DNA from: Albimonas sp036154955
GTDB taxonomy: Bacteria > Pseudomonadota > Alphaproteobacteria > Rhodobacterales > Rhodobacteraceae
Direction of reading: 5' to 3'
NCBI GenBank assembly: GCA_036154955.1
Contig: JAYZWL010000016.1
Location: 43,014 to 107,013, forward strand
DNA length: 64,000 bases
The first letter of the stretch is position 1. The number at the start of each line of letters is the position of its first letter. Made by a program: the position numbers and the translations under genes. The notes below the pieces were generated by a model. It made no database searches, was not told the DNA's origin, and saw only the letters and a list, made by a program, of their open reading frames with translations. Below, piece by piece: positions 1 through 8,457 of this stretch.

Positions 1-58
1 GAGACGCCCCGGCCCGTCGCGTTTCCGGCCCGCGCGCGGCGGGCGGATCGCGCGCATG

Positions 59-90
59 AGAAAACCCGCCCGGGGGTCCCTGGCGGGTTG
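59..90 (-). terminator. Intrinsic terminator after tRNA-Val
   Basis: Read on the minus strand, an 8-bp perfect stem (AACCCGCC / GGCGGGTT, arms 82-89 and 63-70) with an 11-nt loop is followed directly by TTTTCTC. It lies about 86 bp beyond the tRNA 3' end in the direction of tRNA transcription, so it most likely ends the tRNA transcript. Confidence 0.75.
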
Positions 91-175
91 ATTTCCGTCG
101 TCCTGGAAAAGGATCGGCCTGGGTCAGGGCCTGCGCCGGAGCGTCTCCGGCAGGTCATTCCCGCGAGGGGAATGG

Positions 176-248
176 TGGGCGGTACTGGGCTCGAACCAGT
201 GACCCCAGCGATGTGAACACTGTGCTCTACCAACTGAGCTAACCGCCC
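176..248 (-). tRNA. tRNA-Val, anticodon CAC
   Basis: The minus strand folds into a complete 73-nt cloverleaf. The acceptor stem is GGGCGGT/ACCGCCC with discriminator A, the D arm is GCTC/GAGC, the anticodon stem is CAGTG/CGCTG around loop TTCACAT, and the T arm is ACTGG-TTCGAAC-CCAGT. The loop gives anticodon CAC, which reads the valine codon GUG. No CCA is encoded in the DNA (the next bases are TTC), so CCA must be added after transcription. The gene stands alone with its own terminator. Confidence 0.97.
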
Positions 249-283
249 GGTGACGCGCCTCTTAAGGGGCGCGCCGGGTGGGG

Positions 284-976
284 TCAAGAGGCTACGGGCG
301 CCGGGCGCAAGGTTTCCAGCAGGGCGGGCAACTCGGCGTATTCGCGGGTCAGCGCCTCGGGGTTCAGGGACGCGAGGTCATCCGCCGACAGGCCGAAATC
401 CACCAGCACGCAGGGGATGCCGGCGGCCCGCGCCGCCTCCCGGTCCGTGACCGTGTCGCCGACCATGACCGAGACGGCGAGCGTCGAGCCCGCCCGCTCC
501 GCCGCCGCGCGCACCGGGCGCGGGTCGGGCTTGGGGGCCTCTACCGAATCCGCGCCGATCAGCGCGCCGAAGCGGGGCAGGGCGCCCAGCGCGTCCAGCA
601 GCAGCCGGGCCAGACGCTCGGGCTTGTTGGTGCAGATGGCCAGCCGCCAGCCCGCGTCCTCCAGCCGGTCCAGCGCCGCGTGCACGCCGGGGAACAGGCG
701 GCTCTCGGCGGCGATGCGCGCCTCGTAGGCGGCGAGGAACGGGGGCATCGCGGCCTCCACCGCCGGCGCGATCCGCGCGGGCTCCCAGCCGGCGCGGGCG
801 AGGCCGAGGCGCAGCATCGCCCGCCCGCCGCGGCCCGAGGTTCCGGCGTCGGCCACCGGGTCGAGCCCGGCCGCGCCGAGGTCCGCCAGCGCCGTGTTGG
901 CGGCGCCGATCAGGTCGGCGGAGGTGTCGGCCAACGTGCCGTCCAGGTCGAAGATCGCGCAGCGGGGGGGCGTCAT
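284..976 (-). CDS. gph: HAD hydrolase, phosphoglycolate-phosphatase-like
   Basis: This 230-residue protein has all four HAD motifs. FDLDGT (Asp10 nucleophile, Asp12) is motif I, Thr116 in CTNKP is motif II, Lys149 in EAPKPDP is motif III and GDTVTD (173-178) is motif IV. The alpha-helical C1 cap (about residues 18-90) and the length fit the Gph family, which dephosphorylates 2-phosphoglycolate made during DNA repair and by Rubisco oxygenation. Other small phosphate esters are possible substrates. I chose ATG 976 because it puts motif I at residue 10, as in the family; a GTG at 1009 would add 11 unconserved residues. The gene is divergent from glmU across about 97 bp. Confidence 0.85.
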   Translation of the reverse strand: MTPPRCAIFDLDGTLADTSADLIGAANTALADLGAAGLDPVADAGTSGRGGRAMLRLGLARAGWEPARIAPAVEAAMPPFLAAYEARIAAESRLFPGVHAALDRLEDAGWRLAICTNKPERLARLLLDALGALPRFGALIGADSVEAPKPDPRPVRAAAERAGSTLAVSVMVGDTVTDREAARAAGIPCVLVDFGLSADDLASLNPEALTREYAELPALLETLRPAPVAS

Positions 977-1073
977 CGGCGCCGGCCCCCGGCCGCGCCC
1001 GTAATGCACTGCAACAACATATGACCGCCCCCGACATTCCGTTTCCGCTTAAGGCGGTGTTAAGGCTCGCTCC

Positions 1074-2453
1074 ATGGAACGTCCAGTCGACTCATCCCCC
1101 CGCCGCCCCTGCGCCGCCGTGATCCTCGCGGCCGGCGCCGGCACCCGCATGCGCTCGTCGCTGCCCAAGGCCCTGCACCCGGTCGGGGGCGCGCCGATGC
1201 TGGCCCATGTCATGGCCGCGGCCGAGGCGCTGGCGCCCGAGCGCATCGTGGTCGTCGCCGGCCACGGGGCCGCGGCGGTGACCTCCGCCGCCCGCGCTAT
1301 CCGCGCCGACGTGGAGGTCGCGATCCAGCAGGAGCAGCGCGGCACCGCCCACGCCGCCGCCCAGGCGCGCGCGGCGCTGGCGGGCTTCGCGGGCGACGTC
1401 TTCGTGCTCTACGCCGACACGCCGCTGGTGCGCGCCGAGACGCTGGCCGCCATGGCCGCGGCGCGGGACGCGGGCGCGGGGCTGGTGGCGCTGGGCTTCG
1501 AGGCCGCGGACCCCACCGGCTACGGCCGCCTGATCCTGGAGGACGGCGCGCTGGTCCGCATCGTCGAGGAGAAGGAGGCGACGCCGGCCGAACGCGCCGT
1601 GACCTTCGCCAATTCCGGCGTGATCTGCGCCGAGGCGCCCGCCATGTGGGACTGGCTGGACGAGGTGTCCGACGACAACGCCAAGGGCGAATTCTACCTG
1701 ACCGACCTCGTCGCCATCGCCCGCGCCCATGGACGGACCGCCGCCGCGGTGGCCTGCCCGGAGGCGGAGACGCTGGGCGTGAACTCCCGCGTCCAGCTCG
1801 CCCAGGCCGAGGCCGCCTTCCAGGCCCGCGCGCGGATCGCGGCGATGGAGGCGGGCGTGACCCTGACCGCGCCGGAAACGGTGTTCTTCGCGCTCGACAC
1901 CCGCATCGCGCCCGACGTGACTGTCGGCCCCAACGTGGTCTTCGGCCCCGGCGCGGTGGTGGAGACGGGGGCGGAGATCCGCGCCTTCTGCCATATCGAG
2001 GGCGCCCATGTGGGCGCGGGCGCCGTCATCGGCCCCTTCGCCCGCCTGCGCCCGGGCGCGCGGATCGGGGCCGAGGCCCATGTCGGCAACTTCGTCGAGC
2101 TGAAGAACGCCGTGCTGGGCGAGGGCGCCAAGGCCAATCACCTGTCCTATCTCGGCGACGCCTCGATCGGGGCGGGCGCCAATATCGGGGCGGGGACCAT
2201 CACCTGCAATTACGACGGCTTCCTCAAGCACCGCACCGAGATCGGGGCCGGGGCCTTCATCGGCTCCAACTCGGCGCTGGTGGCGCCGGTCTCGGTCGGG
2301 GCGGGGGCGACGGTGGGGGCGGGCTCGGTCGTGGTCTCCGACGTGCCGGAGGGCGCGCTGGCCGTGGCCCGCGGCGCGCAGGAGACGCGGCCGGGCGCGG
2401 CCGCGCGGCTGCGCGAGAAGCTCGCCGCCGCCAAGGCCGCGAAACAGGGCTGA
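1074..2453 (+). CDS. glmU: Bifunctional UDP-GlcNAc pyrophosphorylase / glucosamine-1-phosphate acetyltransferase
   Basis: GlmU makes UDP-N-acetylglucosamine for peptidoglycan and lipopolysaccharide: it acetylates glucosamine-1-phosphate and then couples it to UTP. The N-terminal half is a nucleotidyltransferase with the signature LAAGAGTRM followed by the PKALHP loop (about 18-35) and YADTPLV. The C-terminal half is a left-handed beta-helix built of hexapeptide repeats (about 260-430), including the family segment NHLSYLGDASIG and the TCNYDG loop. The 459-residue length is normal. The gene is followed 85 bp later by glmS, the enzyme that supplies the pathway, so the two are probably cotranscribed. 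Confidence 0.97.
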   Translation: MERPVDSSPRRPCAAVILAAGAGTRMRSSLPKALHPVGGAPMLAHVMAAAEALAPERIVVVAGHGAAAVTSAARAIRADVEVAIQQEQRGTAHAAAQARAALAGFAGDVFVLYADTPLVRAETLAAMAAARDAGAGLVALGFEAADPTGYGRLILEDGALVRIVEEKEATPAERAVTFANSGVICAEAPAMWDWLDEVSDDNAKGEFYLTDLVAIARAHGRTAAAVACPEAETLGVNSRVQLAQAEAAFQARARIAAMEAGVTLTAPETVFFALDTRIAPDVTVGPNVVFGPGAVVETGAEIRAFCHIEGAHVGAGAVIGPFARLRPGARIGAEAHVGNFVELKNAVLGEGAKANHLSYLGDASIGAGANIGAGTITCNYDGFLKHRTEIGAGAFIGSNSALVAPVSVGAGATVGAGSVVVSDVPEGALAVARGAQETRPGAAARLREKLAAAKAAKQG

Positions 2454-2538
2454 CATCCGGGGCCGACCCGCCCGGAAGCGGCGGGGGGCCCATCCCAGAG
2501 GCAGGCCGGGCAGGCCGAAGCGAGAAGGAGCGACGCCC

Positions 2539-4365
2539 ATGTGCGGCATCGTCGGGATCCTGGGGACGGGGCGCGAGGCCGCCCCGGTGCTGCTGGACGC
2601 GCTCAAGCGGCTGGAATACCGGGGCTATGACAGCGCCGGCATCGCGACGGTGGACCATGGCCGGCTCGACCGCCGCCGGGCGCCGGGCAAGCTGACCGCC
2701 CTGTCGGCGGAGCTGGCGGCCGCGCCGCTGCCGGGCGCCGCGGGCATCGGGCACACCCGCTGGGCCACCCATGGCGCGGCCACCCTGACCAACGCCCATC
2801 CCCACGCCTCGGCCCGGGTCGCGGTCGTGCATAACGGCATCATCGAGAATTTCCGCGAACTGCGCGCCCGGCTGGCGGCCGAGGGCCACGGCTTCGTCAC
2901 CCAGACCGACACCGAAACCATCGTGCATCTGTGCCAGGACTTCATGGATCGCGGGCTGGGTCCGGTGGAGGCGGCGTCCGAGACCCTGCGCCAGCTCGAA
3001 GGCGCCTTCGCGCTGGCCTTCCTGTTCGAGGGGGAGGACGACCTGATCGTCGCCGCCCGCCGCGGCTCCCCGCTCGCCATCGGCTGGGGGGAGGGGGAGA
3101 TGTTCGTGGGCTCCGACGCGCTGGCGCTCGCCCCCATGACCACCCGCATCACCTATCTGGAAGAGGGCGACTGGGCCGTCGTCACCCGCGCCGGGGCCGA
3201 GATCCACGACGAGGCCGGGCGCATCGTCAACCGGCCGGTGCAGGTGGTCTCGCCCGCCTCGGTGCAGATCGACAAGGCCGGACACCGGCACTTCATGGCC
3301 AAGGAGATCCACGAGCAGCCCACCGTCTCCACCTACGCGCTGGCGCATTACGTGGACGCGGCCTCGGGCCTGATCCGGTCGGAGGCGGAGGCGGTGGATT
3401 TCGCGAAGGTCGACCGGTTGGTGCTGGTGGCCTGCGGGACCGGGCACTACGCCTGCGCCATCGCCAAATACTGGTTCGAGAAGATCGCCCGCCTGCCGGT
3501 GGAATGCGACATCGCCTCCGAGTTCCGTTACCGCGAGCCGCCGCTTTCGGGCCGCGACGCCGCCGTCTTCGTCTCCCAGTCCGGGGAGACGGCCGACACG
3601 CTCGCCGCGCTGCGCTACGCCGCCCCGCATGTCGGCCATGTTCTGTCGGTGGTGAACGTGGCCGAATCGTCCATCGCCCGGGAATCGCAGATCGTGCTGC
3701 CGATCCTCGCGGGGCCCGAGATCGGGGTGGCCTCGACCAAGGCCTTCACCTCGCAGCTGGTGACGCTCGCGGCGCTGGCCATTCTCGCCGCCCGGCAGCG
3801 CGGCGCGATCGACGCGGACGAGGAGCGGCGGCTGGTCCGCATCCTTTCCGAGGCGCCCCGCAAGCTGGCCGAGGCCATCGCCTGCGCGCCGGAGATCGAG
3901 GCCGCCGCCATCACGCTCGCCGAGGCGCGCGACGTGCTCTATCTCGGCCGCGGCCCGCTGTTCCCGCTGGCGATGGAAGGGGCGCTGAAGCTGAAGGAGA
4001 TCAGCTACATCCACGCGGAAGGCTATGCGTCCGGGGAGCTGAAGCACGGGCCGATCGCGCTGGTGGACAGCTCCGTGCCGGTGGTGGTGCTGGCCCCGCG
4101 GGACGGGCTGTTCGAAAAGACCATCTCCAACATGCAGGAGGTGATGGCGCGAGGCGGACGGATCGTGCTGTTCACCGACGCCGCCGGGGCCGCGGCGGCG
4201 GCGGAGGGCGCGGCCCGGGTGGTGGTGATGCCCGATTGCGATCCGCTGATCGCGCCCATCGTCTACGCCGCGCCGGCGCAGCTTCTCGCCTATTACGCCG
4301 CCGCGTTTCTGGGCAAGGACGTCGACCAGCCGCGGAACCTCGCGAAATCCGTTACTGTGGAGTAA
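2539..4365 (+). CDS. glmS: Glutamine--fructose-6-phosphate aminotransferase (isomerizing)
   Basis: GlmS makes glucosamine-6-phosphate from fructose-6-phosphate and glutamine, the first committed step of amino-sugar synthesis. The protein starts MCGIVG, so Cys2 is the N-terminal amidotransferase nucleophile; TRWATHG and HNGIIENF follow in the glutaminase domain. Two SIS sugar-isomerase domains follow (about 280-608), with SQSGETADT, STKAFTSQ and the C-terminal DVDQPRNLAKSVTVE. The 608-residue length is standard. The start has a good ribosome site (GAAGGAG) and no glmS ribozyme is apparent in the 85-bp leader after glmU. Confidence 0.97.
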   Translation: MCGIVGILGTGREAAPVLLDALKRLEYRGYDSAGIATVDHGRLDRRRAPGKLTALSAELAAAPLPGAAGIGHTRWATHGAATLTNAHPHASARVAVVHNGIIENFRELRARLAAEGHGFVTQTDTETIVHLCQDFMDRGLGPVEAASETLRQLEGAFALAFLFEGEDDLIVAARRGSPLAIGWGEGEMFVGSDALALAPMTTRITYLEEGDWAVVTRAGAEIHDEAGRIVNRPVQVVSPASVQIDKAGHRHFMAKEIHEQPTVSTYALAHYVDAASGLIRSEAEAVDFAKVDRLVLVACGTGHYACAIAKYWFEKIARLPVECDIASEFRYREPPLSGRDAAVFVSQSGETADTLAALRYAAPHVGHVLSVVNVAESSIARESQIVLPILAGPEIGVASTKAFTSQLVTLAALAILAARQRGAIDADEERRLVRILSEAPRKLAEAIACAPEIEAAAITLAEARDVLYLGRGPLFPLAMEGALKLKEISYIHAEGYASGELKHGPIALVDSSVPVVVLAPRDGLFEKTISNMQEVMARGGRIVLFTDAAGAAAAAEGAARVVVMPDCDPLIAPIVYAAPAQLLAYYAAAFLGKDVDQPRNLAKSVTVE

Positions 4366-4556
4366 CCGATCAAATTGCCGTATAAGGCTGAATGAAGGAT
4401 GAGGGAGGGCGACGGCGCGAGACCCATGCGCCGCGGCTCCGGCGAGGATTGACGCCGGGCGCGGGCTGGAACGGGCGTGTCGCCGGTTGAGGCTGAGCAG
4501 ACGAGCCGATCCGCGTTTATTCGCAGCGGGCGCGGACGGCGGACTGGAGCGAGACA

Positions 4557-5135
4557 ATGAGCAATTCCTGGGTGCGCGGCGCCTTGCTGACGATTGCGGC
4601 GTCAGGTCTTTCCGCATGCCTCGGCGGGGTCGATATTCCGATCCCGGACATGCCGGCGCTGGTCACCATGGGCGCGCCGACCGACAAGTCGGCGGCCTCC
4701 GCCACCGCCAACCACGCCGCGAACCAGGTCGCCTCGTCGGGGTTCCGGGTCGACCAGCTGCTCAAGCCCGACTGCTACACGGTCGAGCCCTACCAGCCGA
4801 TCCGCATCGCCCGCCCGCAGGCCGGCGCGCCGGCCGCGTCCGGCTCCTTCCTCGGCGCCTGGGGCGGCGGGGCCTGGGACGGGCGGGTCTGCCATGACCT
4901 GTGGATCATGGAGATCGGCGCCGACGGTCATGTGCTGATGTTCGACGCCCACGGGCCCGGCTACCGGCAGGACGCCACCGGCTTCCTGCGCCGGGGCGAG
5001 ATGACCGCCGACGGGCGCATCCGCGTGCGCAAGGGCGGGGCCATGGTCACCTACTGGCTCCAGGACGGCATGCTCTACGGCGAGCGGCTGAGCGGCCAGA
5101 CCCTGCACCGGGTCGTGATGCGGAAGAAATCGTGA
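4557..5135 (+). CDS. Predicted lipoprotein of unknown function
   Basis: This is a 192-residue protein with a short lipoprotein signal peptide ending in the lipobox LSAC, with Cys21 as the lipidation site. The mature part contains FLGAWGGGAWDGRVCHDLWI and a beta-rich stretch ending LSGQTLHRVVMRKKS, resembling small lipocalin-like beta-sandwich proteins, but I cannot name a family. Cys78 and Cys117 could form a disulfide. The stop overlaps the GTG start of the DNA-repair gene by 4 bp, so the two genes are translationally coupled. It probably sits in the inner leaflet of the outer membrane or on the inner membrane. Confidence 0.8.
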   Translation: MSNSWVRGALLTIAASGLSACLGGVDIPIPDMPALVTMGAPTDKSAASATANHAANQVASSGFRVDQLLKPDCYTVEPYQPIRIARPQAGAPAASGSFLGAWGGGAWDGRVCHDLWIMEIGADGHVLMFDAHGPGYRQDATGFLRRGEMTADGRIRVRKGGAMVTYWLQDGMLYGERLSGQTLHRVVMRKKS

Positions 5136-5893
5136 GCCGCGGCGCCGCCTCCGCGCCCGGCGCGGAGACGGCGCCGGATGACGACGCGCCCGCCTCCGCA
5201 TCCGGCGCCGCGCCGGACGCGGCCGCCGCGCTGGCGCGGCTCCGGGCGCTGGGCGATCCGGCCCGGGCGGCCGAAAGCGCCCGCTATCACAAGACCGACC
5301 GCGAGGTGCTGGGCGTTCCCGTGCCCGAGATCGACGCGCTGGCCCGCGACTGGCGCGCCGCCGACCCCTCGGTCCCCGGCCGCGTCGCGCTGGCCTCGGG
5401 CCTGTGGGAGACCGGGGTGTTCGAGGCCCGCATCGCCGCCGCCAGGCTGCTGGTGCAGGCCCGCATCAAGGATGACGGGCCGGTCTGGGACCTGGTCGCC
5501 TCCTGGGTTCCCGATTTCGACGGCTGGGCGCTGGCCGATCACGCCGCCGACGCCGGCAAGCGCCGGCTCGCCGCCGATCCCTCCCGGCTGGACGCGGTGG
5601 AGGCGTGGACGACCTCTCCGCACCTCTGGACAAGACGGGCCGCGCTGGTGTTCACCTTGGGCTGGTCCAAGGGGCGGCATCTTTCGCCCGGGGACCATGC
5701 CAGGCGCGAGCGCATCCTCGGCTGGGCGGCGGGCTATGCGGACGATCCGGAATGGTTCATCCAGAAAGCCGTCGCCTGGTGGCTGCGGTCGCTTTCCAAG
5801 CACGATCCGGACCGGGTCCGCGCCTTCGTCGCCGATCACGGTCCCCGCATGAAAGCCTTCGCCCGCAAGGAGGCGCTGCGTCTGATCGGCTGA
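5132..5893 (+). CDS. AlkD-like DNA alkylation repair protein
   Basis: The 253-residue product looks like the HEAT-like-repeat DNA glycosylase family (DNA alkylation repair, PF08713). It has the family-like opening ARYHKTDREVLGVPVPEIDAL and aromatic/acidic helical segments such as PDFDGWALADHAAD, LWTRRAALVFTLG and WFIQKAVAWWLRSLSKHD. Members remove bulky or cationic alkylated bases such as 3-methyladenine without flipping them. The first ~35 residues are Ala/Pro-rich and probably disordered. The GTG start at 5132 overlaps the preceding stop (GTGA), which supports this start over any upstream alternative. Assignment is by family resemblance and the exact substrate is unknown. Confidence 0.8.
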   Translation: MSRGAASAPGAETAPDDDAPASASGAAPDAAAALARLRALGDPARAAESARYHKTDREVLGVPVPEIDALARDWRAADPSVPGRVALASGLWETGVFEARIAAARLLVQARIKDDGPVWDLVASWVPDFDGWALADHAADAGKRRLAADPSRLDAVEAWTTSPHLWTRRAALVFTLGWSKGRHLSPGDHARRERILGWAAGYADDPEWFIQKAVAWWLRSLSKHDPDRVRAFVADHGPRMKAFARKEALRLIG

Positions 5894-5936
5894 CCCCGGC
5901 GCGCGCGCGGCCCGGGCGCCATCAGGAGATCCGCCG

Positions 5937-6245
5937 ATGTTCGTCGCCATGAACCGCTTCAAGGTCGTCAAGGGCAGGGAGGCCGAGTTCGAGGCCGTCT
6001 GGCGCGGCCGCGACAGCCGTCTGCATGAGCTGGACGGCTTCAAGTCCTTCCACCTGATGCGCGGGGCCGAGGCCGAGGATCACACCCTCTACGCCTCCCA
6101 CACCGTCTGGGAGAGCCGGGAGGCCTTCACGGCCTGGACGAAGTCGCAGCAGTTCCGGGACTCCCACAAGAACGCCGGCTCCAACGCGCCGCTCTATCTG
6201 GGCCATCCGAATTTCGAGGGTTTCGAGTCGGTGCTGGGCGACTGA
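5937..6245 (+). CDS. ABM-domain protein (HmoA/IsdG-like monooxygenase fold)
   Basis: A 102-residue protein with the antibiotic-biosynthesis-monooxygenase ferredoxin-like fold. It starts with MFVAMNRFKVVKGREAEFE, continues with the LDGFKSFHLMRG strand and TVWESREAFTAWTKSQQFRDSH, and ends LGHPNFEGFESVLG, as in HmoA-type heme-degrading enzymes. These usually act as dimers and cleave heme or oxidise small aromatics. His55 and His77 are available, but I cannot tell which is an axial ligand. It starts 43 bp after the repair gene with a GGAG ribosome site and may share its transcript. A non-heme ABM role is possible. Confidence 0.75.
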   Translation: MFVAMNRFKVVKGREAEFEAVWRGRDSRLHELDGFKSFHLMRGAEAEDHTLYASHTVWESREAFTAWTKSQQFRDSHKNAGSNAPLYLGHPNFEGFESVLGD

Positions 6246-6267
6246 GGCCGCGACGCCGAAAAGCGGC

Positions 6268-6300
6268 GGCGGCGAAGCGGTCGGGGGCCGCTTCGCCGCC
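6268..6300. terminator. Bidirectional terminator hairpin
   Basis: A perfect 13-bp inverted repeat (GGCGGCGAAGCGG / CCGCTTCGCCGCC) with a 7-nt loop lies between the convergent ABM and subtilase genes. No U-tract is seen on either side, so termination efficiency is uncertain. Just beyond it the 12-bp sequence CGCCCTGGGCGC is repeated directly at 6309-6320 and 6332-6343. Confidence 0.55.
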
Positions 6301-6374
6301 CCCGGTCACGCCCTGGGCGCAGGGACAGACGCGCCCTGGGCGCGGCCGGGCCGCCCCGTCCGGTCGGTCAGGGG

Positions 6375-8171
6375 TCAGGGGACCGGCGCGGGGAGGTGGT
6401 CGCAGCCGCTTTCGTCGCCGCCGAAGGTCAGCGCCCGGGCGCCGGGAAGCTGGCTGGCGGCGAGCACGGCGGCGTAGGCGTCGACGCAGCCATGGCCGTA
6501 GCGCCGGTCGCGCCCCGCGCCGGCGGCCGGTTCGCCCGACGCCAGGCCGTCGGCGGCGGAACGGGGCGGCAGGTCGCGCCGCTGATCGGGCAGGGGACGC
6601 GCGGTTTCGGCCAGCAGGGCGCGCAGCTCGGCCGAGGTCAGCGCCGGGTTCGCGGTCAGCACCAGCGCGCAGACGCCCGCGGTCAGCGCGCAGGCGGCCG
6701 ACGGGCCGCCGGCCAGGGCCACACGGTCGCCCGGCCCCTCGCCCCGGTGCAGCACCCTGCCGTCGGGCAGGGTGACGAACCCGGAGACGTCGGAGGTCAC
6801 CACCCCCCAGCCTCCCGCCCCGCCGGCCGGCGCCGCGATCCACAAGCAGGCGCCCCGGTCGGCCCCCTCGGCGAGTTCGTCCATGGAGGTGGTCGCGGTC
6901 ACCGCCACCACATCGGGATGGGCGGCGAAGCCGTTCAGCACGCGGCGCGGATCGCCTTCGGGGGCGTCGAAGTCGCGCCCCTGCGCGCCGACGGAAAACA
7001 GCACCACGCAGCCCCGGCCCTCGCGCCCCTCCCGCGACAGGCGGCGGATCGCCTCGGACTTGCGGGTGGACAGCGGATAGATCCGCGCCGCCGGCCCCCA
7101 GCTGGCCGAGAGGATCGCCGCCTCGCAGCGCCCGGCATGGTCGAGCCAGGCCTCCACCTCCCGGTCCGACAGGTCCCGTCCCCAGCGCAGGGCCACCAGG
7201 CGCGCGCCCGGCGCGGCCCCGACAGGCGCCCCCGCCGCGCCGCCGCCCAGCGCCAGGCCGGCGCAGGCGGTGCCGTGCCAGTCGCCCCAGTCGGGCGAGA
7301 CGTCGGGGCCGCGGCGGGTGAAGTCGTGGCTGGCGGCGCAGCGCCCGGCCAGGTCGGGATGGGCGAGGTCGAAGCCGTCGTCGATCATCGCGATGCGGAT
7401 GTCGTCGCGCCCGCGGCCGGGCAGCGCCCGCCAGGCGCGCGCGACCCGCGCGTCGGCGCCGGCGCGGAAGCCGACCGGGGTCCCGTTGTGGTGTCCGGCG
7501 TTCTCCAGGTGCCAGGCCTCGGCCGCGCCGGCCCCTCCCCCCGCGCCCCCGCCTCCCGCGCCCCCGGGCGCGCGGTGGCGGACCATCGGGCTGGCGAGAT
7601 CGGGCTCCGCCAGGAACACGCCGGGCTCCGCGTCCAGCGCGGCCGCGACGGCCATGGGGTTTCGGGCGCCCGGCGCGACCTCGACCACGAAGGCGCCGTC
7701 GCCGCGGCTTTCCACCAGCCGCAGCCCGTGGCGGGCCAGCGTCTCCGACGGCTCCCGGGCCGGCAGGGTCGGGTCGAAGGCCACGAAGATCTCGCCCGTC
7801 GGCACGAAGGGCACGCCGTCGTCCGAGGTGGTCCACACATGGCTTCCGGCGGCCACGTCCGGGCTGCGGCGCGCGGCGTCGAGCCAGGCCTCGATATCCC
7901 CCGCGCCCCCCCGCGGCCCGGCGTCGTCGCCCAGCGCCGGCGCCACCAGCTCGAACCGCCCGAGCCGCCCGAGCCGGCGCAGCAGACCCGCCGCGGCCTC
8001 GTCCGCCAGCCGAGAGGCCATCGCCGCAGCGGCGCCCGGGGCGGCGCGCAGGGCGGCGACCGTCGGGCTTTTGACGAAGGCGGTCTCGTCGCGGTTCAGC
8101 CGCAGGACGATGCGGGTCCGGGTCTCGGACGAGGTCTCGGACGGGAGCTCGGATCGGGTCTCGTGGTGCAT
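6375..8171 (-). CDS. S8 subtilase with altered oxyanion hole (first subtilase of the cAMP locus)
   Basis: A 598-residue serine protease of the subtilisin clan. The catalytic triad is Asp264 (AMIDDGFDLAHPDL), His299 (DWHGTACAG) and Ser491 (GGPSAAC). The oxyanion position, normally Asn in AAGN, reads SVGAQG, giving Ala396. Residues 1-200 form a poorly conserved N-terminal region that may be a propeptide-like or inhibitor domain, followed by a Gly-rich linker (202-215). No signal peptide or membrane segment is visible, so it is probably cytoplasmic unless exported by another route. I chose ATG 8171 for the GGAAAGG ribosome site 7 nt upstream. It is divergent from the Crp-like gene, with a Crp-type site between them. 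Confidence 0.85.
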   Translation of the reverse strand: MHHETRSELPSETSSETRTRIVLRLNRDETAFVKSPTVAALRAAPGAAAAMASRLADEAAAGLLRRLGRLGRFELVAPALGDDAGPRGGAGDIEAWLDAARRSPDVAAGSHVWTTSDDGVPFVPTGEIFVAFDPTLPAREPSETLARHGLRLVESRGDGAFVVEVAPGARNPMAVAAALDAEPGVFLAEPDLASPMVRHRAPGGAGGGGAGGGAGAAEAWHLENAGHHNGTPVGFRAGADARVARAWRALPGRGRDDIRIAMIDDGFDLAHPDLAGRCAASHDFTRRGPDVSPDWGDWHGTACAGLALGGGAAGAPVGAAPGARLVALRWGRDLSDREVEAWLDHAGRCEAAILSASWGPAARIYPLSTRKSEAIRRLSREGREGRGCVVLFSVGAQGRDFDAPEGDPRRVLNGFAAHPDVVAVTATTSMDELAEGADRGACLWIAAPAGGAGGWGVVTSDVSGFVTLPDGRVLHRGEGPGDRVALAGGPSAACALTAGVCALVLTANPALTSAELRALLAETARPLPDQRRDLPPRSAADGLASGEPAAGAGRDRRYGHGCVDAYAAVLAASQLPGARALTFGGDESGCDHLPAPVP

Positions 8172-8457
8172 CGGGCGCCTTTCCCGTGGGGGGGGCGGGG
8201 GGGCGGGGCGGTCGCGGCCGCGCCGGCGGGGGAGGTTGCGAGGGTCAGCCCGCCCGGTCAGCCTGCCCGGTCGGCCGCCCGCGCGCTGCGCCGAAGCGCA
8301 CATCCGGCGTTCAGATAAATTAAGTCCCGTTAAGCTTTTGGCCGGCGATGCGACGGCGTTGTGCGCTTTGTCACATTCTTCGGCGTCTCGACAGCCGCCG
8401 CCGGGCGCCGCTATCGTCGGGGCACGCGTCGCGTTCGCGACGGAGCAGGGGTTCAAG
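8172..8457. promoter_or_regulatory. Divergent promoter region, subtilase / Crp-like gene
   Basis: This 286-bp gap separates the two divergent start codons. It contains an unusually AT-rich patch (8311-8340, including ATAAATTAAG and GTTAAGC), which on the minus strand offers -10-like TTTATC toward the subtilase. A Crp-type dyad lies at 8360-8375 and a TATCGT -10-like element at 8412-8417 toward the regulator. Both transcripts could therefore be set from the same Crp site. Confidence 0.5.
8360..8375. promoter_or_regulatory. Candidate Crp-like operator 1 (TGTGC-N6-TCACA)
   Basis: TGTGCGCTTTGTCACA matches the Crp consensus TGTGA-N6-TCACA at nine of ten half-site bases. Its centre is about 90 bp upstream of the Crp-like start codon and about 196 bp from the subtilase start. 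The regulator's recognition helix carries RETVTR, the same contact residues (R, E, R) as E. coli Crp, which supports recognition of this sequence. The same GTGC-N6-TCAC core recurs at 11180-11193. Confidence 0.6.

Noticed and set aside
2454..2538. glmS ribozyme or riboswitch before glmS
   Set aside because: The leader is only 85 bp and purely GC-rich, lacks recognisable ribozyme core sequence, and glmS ribozymes are typical of Gram-positive bacteria.
6309..6343. Direct repeats of CGCCCTGGGCGC as an attachment or insertion site
   Set aside because: Only 12 bp, self-complementary in part, with no integrase or mobile gene nearby. It is more likely a by-product of local GC palindromes.
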